From contig CAJCBN010000417.1 in assembly GCA_903960645.1 (NCBI GenBank), positions 1 to 7,497 of the forward strand: a stretch of DNA of 7,497 nucleotides, read 5' to 3'. Below the pieces are notes generated by a model. It worked only from the letters and a program-made list of their open reading frames with translations. It was not told where the DNA came from and made no database searches. Numbering within the stretch: position 1 is the first letter of the stretch; each line of letters opens with the position of its first letter. Shown one piece after another: positions 1 to 6,500 of the stretch. Made by a program: the position numbers and the translations under genes. The DNA comes from an uncultured Actinomycetes bacterium (GTDB lineage Bacteria > Actinomycetota > Thermoleophilia > Gaiellales > F1-60-MAGs149).

Positions 1-90
1 CACCCGCGCCACCCGCGCTCTGCGTACCCACCCCGCCCGCGGTATAGCCCGACCACAAGCCACCCGTACCACCCGCCGACTGCGACCCAC
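1..90 (-). repeat. Near-identical DNA patch, GRD3 copy (partner at 3304-3393)
   Basis: This is the partner of the patch at 3304-3393, with 86 of 90 bases identical by hand count. It touches the window edge, so the true length of the match is not known. Confidence 0.85.
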
Positions 91-514
91 CAGTACCACC
101 CGGATTGCCCACACTCGTCGTGGTCCCGGCACCACCCGTCAAGCCACCACCCGCACCACCCAATCCGAACGATCCGGCACCGCCACCACCACCCGCCACC
201 AGCACGCGATTCGCCACCGCCGCACCACCCACACGAATATCCGTCGCACCACCACCACCGCCACCGGTACCAGCACCCGCACCACCACCATTCCAACCAG
301 CCGTCGTCGTCGCACCCGCACAACCCACATAAAGATTTAGAGTCGAACCAGCGGTGACGGGCACGACTCCCTGCGTGCGACCACCAAGCCCTCCCACCAA
401 CGAAATGGTCGAGTCGACGCCAGCCGCACCGATGGCATCGACCTGCATAAAACTCACGCCACTGGGGACAGTCCAGCTTTGGGCAGCGCGCGTACACCCG
501 AAGACCGCAACAGT
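1..514 (-). other. ALK/LTK-like glycine-rich domain GRD3, cut by the window edge
   Basis: 171 residues are visible; by comparison with GRD1 about 50 more, including the GGGGGGY.GGGGG and GGGSSY end, should lie beyond base 1. Visible motifs in order: GCTRAAQSWTVPSGV, GGLGGRTQGVVPVTAG, LNLYVGC, GWNGGGAGAG, GGGGGGATDIR, NRVLVAGGGGGAG, GGAGGGLTGGAG, GGSQSAGGTGG. Cysteines lie at 494-496 and 320-322, 58 residues apart. The last part visible (bases 1-90) is nearly identical in DNA to bases 3304-3393 of GRD1. Confidence 0.87.
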
Positions 515-3500
515 CTGGAACGCCGGCGCGGCCTTGGCCTCCGCCGACTTCGGCGTCTCGTTCCCCGCGTTGTCGACGATGGAAATGCGGTAGTAGTAGG
601 TCGTGCCAAGCGTGAGGCCAGGATGCCGGAAAGACGTGAAACCAAACGGCACCGTGCCGACGACGACCGACGGGTTCGGCGACGTACCGCCGTACACCTT
701 GTAAAACGCGGCGTTGGCAATGGTCGCGGGATCCCAGCCGACGATGTTGTAGCCCTGCCAGCCCGACGCGACGACGCCGGTCACAAACGTCGTTGTCGGA
801 TAGGTCAGTGCGAGATAGCCGCCCGCGTTTGCGGGTACCTGGAAGGAGCGGCCAACCGACAGGGAGTTGGGCGTGCCCGCGGCGGGCAGCGTCAGCGTGG
901 CGTTGGCGGCAGCAGAATCCTTGATCGAGCCGCCGTTGAGTGCCAGCGCTGTCGTGCTCGCGACGTCGATCCACGAGGCACTGTCGTCGTTACGGATTGT
1001 GTAGGTGAACGTGAGTGCCGTCGTGCCCGTGCCAGTCGAGTAGGTCGCATCGGCCTGCCGCGCGCCAATCTGCAGCTTGAGCAGCGGGCTGCCGGTGACG
1101 GTGACAGGCTTGGTGAAGTTGACGCGCACGGATAGCGTGGACCCCGCAACCACGACACCCGACGGCACGAATGAGCTGACGTTCGTGACGCTCGCAGCCA
1201 CACCCGAAGCAGTCGGCTTCGCCGAGCCATCCACCGTGGGCCCCGACTCGACGGTGCGGCCACTCTGCGTGTAGACCGCAGTGACGCGATAGAAGTAGGT
1301 CGTGCCATTGACGGCCGTCGCATCGGTATAGGTCGTCGTGCCGGCCGCGACGAGCGTGCCGAGCTGCGTGGTGGGGCTCGGCGTCGTGCCGCGATACACC
1401 TTGTAACCCGTCAGGCCATTGACAGGGCTCGCGGTCCACGAGAGCGCCACGCTGGCATTGCCCGGCGTGACACCAAGCCCTGTCGGTGCTCCCGCATCTG
1501 CCGGCGCGGTGTAGGCCTGTGTATGAGTGACGTCGTAGGCAGTCGGCGTTGCGTACGACGAGCCGCCACCGCCGGCCGTATACGAACCGCCGCCACCGCC
1601 GTAGTAGCCGCCACCACCGCCACCACCATCACTCGTTGAGAGCGCCGCACCACCCGCACCCAACGTACCCGCCGAACCATTGGTCTGCCCCGACCATGCG
1701 CCGCCCGCGCCACCCACAGCCTGCGACCCGCCAAACCCGCCGTAAAACGCAGCACCCGTCGTCGTCGACAGGCCCTGACCACCCGTCAACCCACCACCGG
1801 CACCACCATTTCCACGCCCAGCACCACCGCCACCACCCGCAACCCAGACCCGCGACGCACGACTCGTAGCGTCATTCCAGACGCCCGCCACCGTCCGCAG
1901 ATCCGTCGCACCACCACCAACACCGCCGGTGCTGTACGCAGCCCCACCACCGTTCCAACCCGCGGCAGCCGAAGAGCCGATCTGTGTATCACCGCAGCCA
2001 ACATCGGCCTGCAACACCTGGCTCGCGGTCACCGGCAGGATGCCCTGCACCCGTCCACCAGTACCGCCAACCGACGTGCTCGATGCGCCACCACGCGCAC
2101 CGTACGCATCGACACCGAGAGCCGTGACCCCGGCGGGCACCGTGAAACTCTGCACGGCACCCGTGCATGAGTAACGCGTGGTTGTCGTCCACGTTGGCGT
2201 CGCCGTTACCTCGGCCGACTTCGGCGTCTCGTTACCCACCGTGTCGACAACGCTGACCTTGTAGTAGTAGGCCGTGCCGATCGCCAGGCCCTCGTGGCGG
2301 AAGCTGTTGGTCCCGATCGGTGCCGTTCCGATCAGCGTGGTGGGGTTCATGGTCGTGCCGCCATACACCTTGTAGTAGGCCGCGCCGGCGATGTCCGTCT
2401 GTGTCCAGCCAACAACGTTGTAGCCCTGCCAACCCGAGGCGGTGACGCCCGTGACGTACGTCGACGTCGGGTACGTCAGCTGCACGTAGCCACCGGCGTT
2501 GGCCGGCACCGTGAAGGCCCGCACGATCGAGAGCGATGTGCTCGAGCCGGTTACCGGCAGCGTGTTGATCGCATTGATGGCGGCATTCGCCGTGTCCTTG
2601 ATGGTGCCGCCGTTGAGCGCCAGCGCGCTGGCGCCCGTGACGTCGATCCACGAAGCGGCGTCGTTGTCGGCAATCGTGTAGTTGAAGCGCAGTGACGTCG
2701 TGCCCGAGCCGGCGCTGTAGGCCGCCGTCACCTGGCGCTGGCCCACCTGCAGCCCCAGCGTCGGCGCGCCGGTGACGGTGACGGGACGCGTGTAGTTGAC
2801 GCGCACCGTCAGCGTCGCGCCCGCCACCAAGAGCCCCGACGGCTGCGGCGAGCTGAGGCCGGCCACCGTCGGCGTCGTCGCGCCGGTCTGTGCAGTCGTG
2901 TCAGCGCTCGGGAGCGACTCTCCGGCGGCCGTGATGGCCGTGACGCGATAGAAGTAGGTCGTGCCGCTCGTTACGGCAGTGTCGGTATAGGTGGTCGTGC
3001 CAGCCGGGATGAGTGCGCCGACCTGCGTCGTCGGGTTGGGCACGGTGCCGCGATAGACCTTGTAGCCCGTCTGCCCGGCCGCGGTGCCCGCCGTCCAGGT
3101 GACGACGATCTGGCTGGCACCCGGCGCCGCGAGGGGCACCGTCTGCGTTGCGTCATCCAGCGGCGTGGCGTAGCCCTGCGTGTGCGTTACATCAAAGGCA
3201 GTCGGCGTCGTGTACGACGAGCCGCCGCCAGCGCCGGTATGCGAACCGCCGCCACCACCCCAGTAGCCACCACCGCCGCCACCACTATTGAGACCCCCAG
3301 CGGCACCCGCGCCACCCGCGCTCTGCGTACCCACCCCGCCCGCGCTATAGCCCGACCACGTGCCACCCGCACCACCCGCCGACTGCGACCCACCCAACCC
3401 ACCCGTCCCCGACCCGTTCGTCGTCGTCCCCGCACCACCCGTCAACCCACCACCCGCACCACCAGCTCCGTAAGCACCGGAACCACCACCGCCACCCGCC

Positions 3501-6500
3501 ACCCAGATCCGATTCGACAACGGATACGTCGCCGGCGACCCCGTCGGCGTCCGCAAATCCGAGGCACCGCCACCACCATTACCCGTACCAGCCCCTGCAC
3601 CACCCCCATTGAAGCCACCCGCCGTCGTTCCTGTCGAGCAGCCAACGTTGACCTGCAGAATCTGACCCGGCGTTACCGCGATGCCGCCTTGCACGCGACC
3701 ACCGCGACCGCCGTCCAAGATCCCCGCTGCACTGCCCCGCGCACCGACCGCATCGACCTGCAGCGCGGTAATGCCACCCGGGACAGTGAAGGTCTGCGCC
3801 GCATTCGTGCAGGAATAGGCGACGGACTTCGTCCAGCCCGGTGTCACCGAGACCTGGGTGCCGAGCGACTCACCCGAGGGGCCGACAGCGACGACCTTGT
3901 AGTAGTACGGCGTGCCGATCGTCAGGCCGCTGTGCTTCCACACCGCCGTCGAGGCGCCACTCAGCGAGACCGAATTCGTCAGGCCCGCGCCGCCCGTGAG
4001 CCCCCAGTAGATCTTCCAGCCGGTAATCGACGCGGTATCGGCCGGCGGCGCCCACGTGAGCACGTTGTAGCCCTGGAAGCCCGCTGCGCTGACACTCTGG
4101 GCCGGGTTCTGCAGGTACTGGATCGTCGCGGCCTTGGTGTCGTTCGGTCCCAACCCAGGCCCGATCATGCCGTCACTGTCTGCGATTGAATTTGCTGTGA
4201 GATCGAGGACGATCGACCCGTCGGTGGGTGACGTACCCGTAATCGCGACGGTGAATTGCGTGTTGTTGGTGCCAGTGACCGCCGTCACGCTCGAAACAGT
4301 CCAGCCCGTCGACGTGCCGGTGAGCACGAAGTCCGCGGTGGAGAGCGTGGCCGGATTGACCGGGCGGTTGAACGACACCGTGTACGTGCCGGTGGTCTGG
4401 TAGAGCGTCGATGGCGGCGTGATGTACGCGAGCTCGCCCGGCGGACTCTGGACGACAGAGGGGAACTGCGTCGTGGTGCCCGCCGTCACCGTTGCAGGGG
4501 TGAGCGCGGCCAACGCGCCGCTGGCGATGGAGTACTGGTGCACGCTCGTAGCGCTGTAGCTGCCCGCGTACAAGTTGGTGCCGTCCGGCGTGATCGCAAC
4601 GCCCATGGCAGCGACCGCCGCGGCGACACCGGCCGGCGTCTTCGCCGCCAGGGTGCCAGAACCGCCGATCGTGTACTGCAGCACCTGCGCTGACGTGTTG
4701 AGTGTCGCGTACAACGCGGTGCCAGTGCTATCGATGGCGAGCGCCCTGGGGGCAGTCGCCGCGCCCGTCGTGATCGAGGCTGGTGACAGCGCGGAGAGCT
4801 GGCCACCGGCGGCGACGGAGTACTGGTAGATCGCGTTGCTGCCCAACGAGGCGACGTATGCGTACCCACCGCCCGGCGCAATCGCGACATCCGCTGACGT
4901 GGTACCTGCCGCCACCGACGCCGGCGACAGTGCCGTCAACGCACCGCTTGCACCCACCGCGTACTGGTAGACCTTGCCATCCGCTTCGCTGACCGCGTAG
5001 ACATTTCCGCTGTTCGGCGAGACCGTAATGCCCTGCATTGATGCGCCTGACGCCACCGTCGCGGGTGTCAGCGCAGTCAGCGCACCCGTGGCGCCGACGG
5101 CGTACTGGTAGATGCACGAGCAGGTGTATCCCGTGGCGTAGAGGAAGCGGCCGTTCGGCGCGATCGCAAGCTTGTACACCGCGCTCGCCGTCACGGTCGC
5201 TGGCGCCAGCGGAGTCAGCTGGCCACCCTGCCCGGCACTGAACTGCGAGATCGCGCTGCCGTTGTAGCTTGTCACGTAGACATACCGGCCATCCGGCGAG
5301 ACGACCGATTGGCGCGGGCTGGCAGCGACAGAGACCGTCGCAGACGCTGCGGGGCTGATCGGCGTCAGCTGCCCACTCGCCAGTCGGTTGAAGACCGAGA
5401 TGGTGTTGGCACCCGCGTTCTGCGTGTACACCACGAGCGACGGCAGGATGTACGCCGAGGCGGCCGTGCTGGTCGAATACCCCGTCGCCGAGCCGTACGC
5501 GTTCGTGGCGGTGACGGCGACGCGCACGTACCTACCGACATCGACGGCCGCCACCTTGTACGACGCCGTCGCGTTGCCGTCGCCGGTTGCGCTCGTCCAG
5601 CCCGTCGACCCGTCAGCGGAGACCTGCCACTGGTACGCGTAGGTGCTCGTCGGCACCTGTGGCCAGGTGCCGGTCGTGGTGGTCAGGGTGTTGGCGCCAC
5701 GCAGCGTGCCGGAGACGACAGGTGCGACGGTGTTGACCGGCACGCCGAACGGCGTCGAGGTACCGATCAGGCGCGCCGACTGGTTGCCCGCCGGATCGCT
5801 GCCGGCTCCGAGCACCAGCGTTGGGATCAGCGTGCCCGCCGGTGCACCGCCCGCCGTGGCGTTGGCCAGCGTGAAGACGTACGGCCCGGCACCAGAGCCC
5901 GTGACCGACGAGACGGTCCAGCCCGTGCTGGTGCCGCCCAGCGTCAGCTTGGCAGCGGTTACGCCCGTCACGGACTCGGAGAAGCTCGCGGTGTACGTGG
6001 CCGCAGCGCGCGTGCTCGACGTGAGCGCCAACGACGTGACCGTCGGTGCAGTCGTGTCGACCGTCGTCGTCGCCGACTCCGCCATCGTCGGGCCCGTCGC
6101 CGACAGTGCGTCAATGACCGAGCCCACGGCGAGCGTCACCGTCACAGCGCCCTGGGATCCCGTGGCACCCGTCGGCGCGACCGTCAGCGTGTACGGACCG
6201 GTACCAGAGCCCGTCAGCCCCGTGATGTCCCAGCCCGAGGCGCCGCTGAGCGAGAAGTCGCTGGCGGTCAGACCGGTCACCGGCTCGGTGAACGAGATGG
6301 TGTACGTGATCGGCGCAGAGGCTGATGCGACGTTGGCGGCGGTCGGCGTCAGGCCGGCGACCACGGGGCGCGTCTGCACATAGGCCGGCGAATAGAGATT
6401 GGACGAGCCATGCGCCGCGGAGGCTGGCGAGAGCGCCGACAGCGCCCCGCTCGAGACGGCGAATTGCGAGACCGCTCCTGAAGCACTCGAGCCGATTGCG

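Larger units (their letters stand above)
1..1510 (-). repeat. Supermodule 2: FN3a - Ig - FN3b - GRD (last domain cut by window edge)
   Basis: This is the second tandem copy of the block at 1511-3169, with the same domain order and nearly the same domain lengths (FN3a 101 against 97, Ig 121 against 121, FN3b 110 against 109 residues). The protein divergence between copies indicates an old duplication, apart from the GRD3 section that matches GRD1. Further copies may continue beyond base 1. Confidence 0.85.
1511..3169 (-). repeat. Supermodule 1: FN3a - Ig - FN3b - GRD (complete unit, about 553 residues)
   Basis: The four-domain block from the FN3 after GRD1 through GRD2 recurs immediately downstream at 1-1510. 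Anchor points show the period: the first GRD cysteine falls at 3811, 2167 and 496, so intervals are 1,644 and 1,671 bases, both divisible by three. Repeated phrases include TGYKVYRGT, ALALNGG(T/S)IKD, GWQGYN(V/I)VGW and GNETPKSAE. The order of domains is identical in both units. Confidence 0.88.

Noticed and set aside
1..340. CCACC-rich repeats resembling a CRISPR or microsatellite array
   Set aside because: The repeats have no fixed unit with unique spacers and they keep codon phase; they are simply glycine codons read from the other strand.
1511..3832. RTX (GGxGxDxxx) calcium-binding repeats
   Set aside because: The glycine-rich parts lack the nonapeptide period and the regular aspartates; the motif order matches the ALK-like glycine-rich family instead.
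1511..3832. Collagen-like G-x-y repeats or PE_PGRS-type glycine repeats
   Set aside because: There is no three-residue periodicity over any length, and the domains start with a structured FTVP strand region and a cysteine pair not expected in either class.
3182..4189. Plus-strand reading frame of 335 codons rich in Arg and Thr
   Set aside because: It lies antisense to FN3 b0 and GRD1, has Arg/Thr-Arg low-complexity protein typical of a frame-shifted high-GC shadow, and no recognisable domain.
5309..6325. Plus-strand reading frame of 338 codons, very Arg-rich
   Set aside because: Antisense shadow of the bacterial Ig-like and Ig-like domains; composition is not that of a real protein and the minus-strand frame has clear domains.
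5643..6383. Plus-strand reading frame of 246 codons with a fairly normal Ala/Val/Thr/Pro composition
   Set aside because: It is the frame opposite the Ig-like domains, where third codon positions mirror each other, so reasonable composition is expected. It has no domain and no convincing ribosome binding site context.
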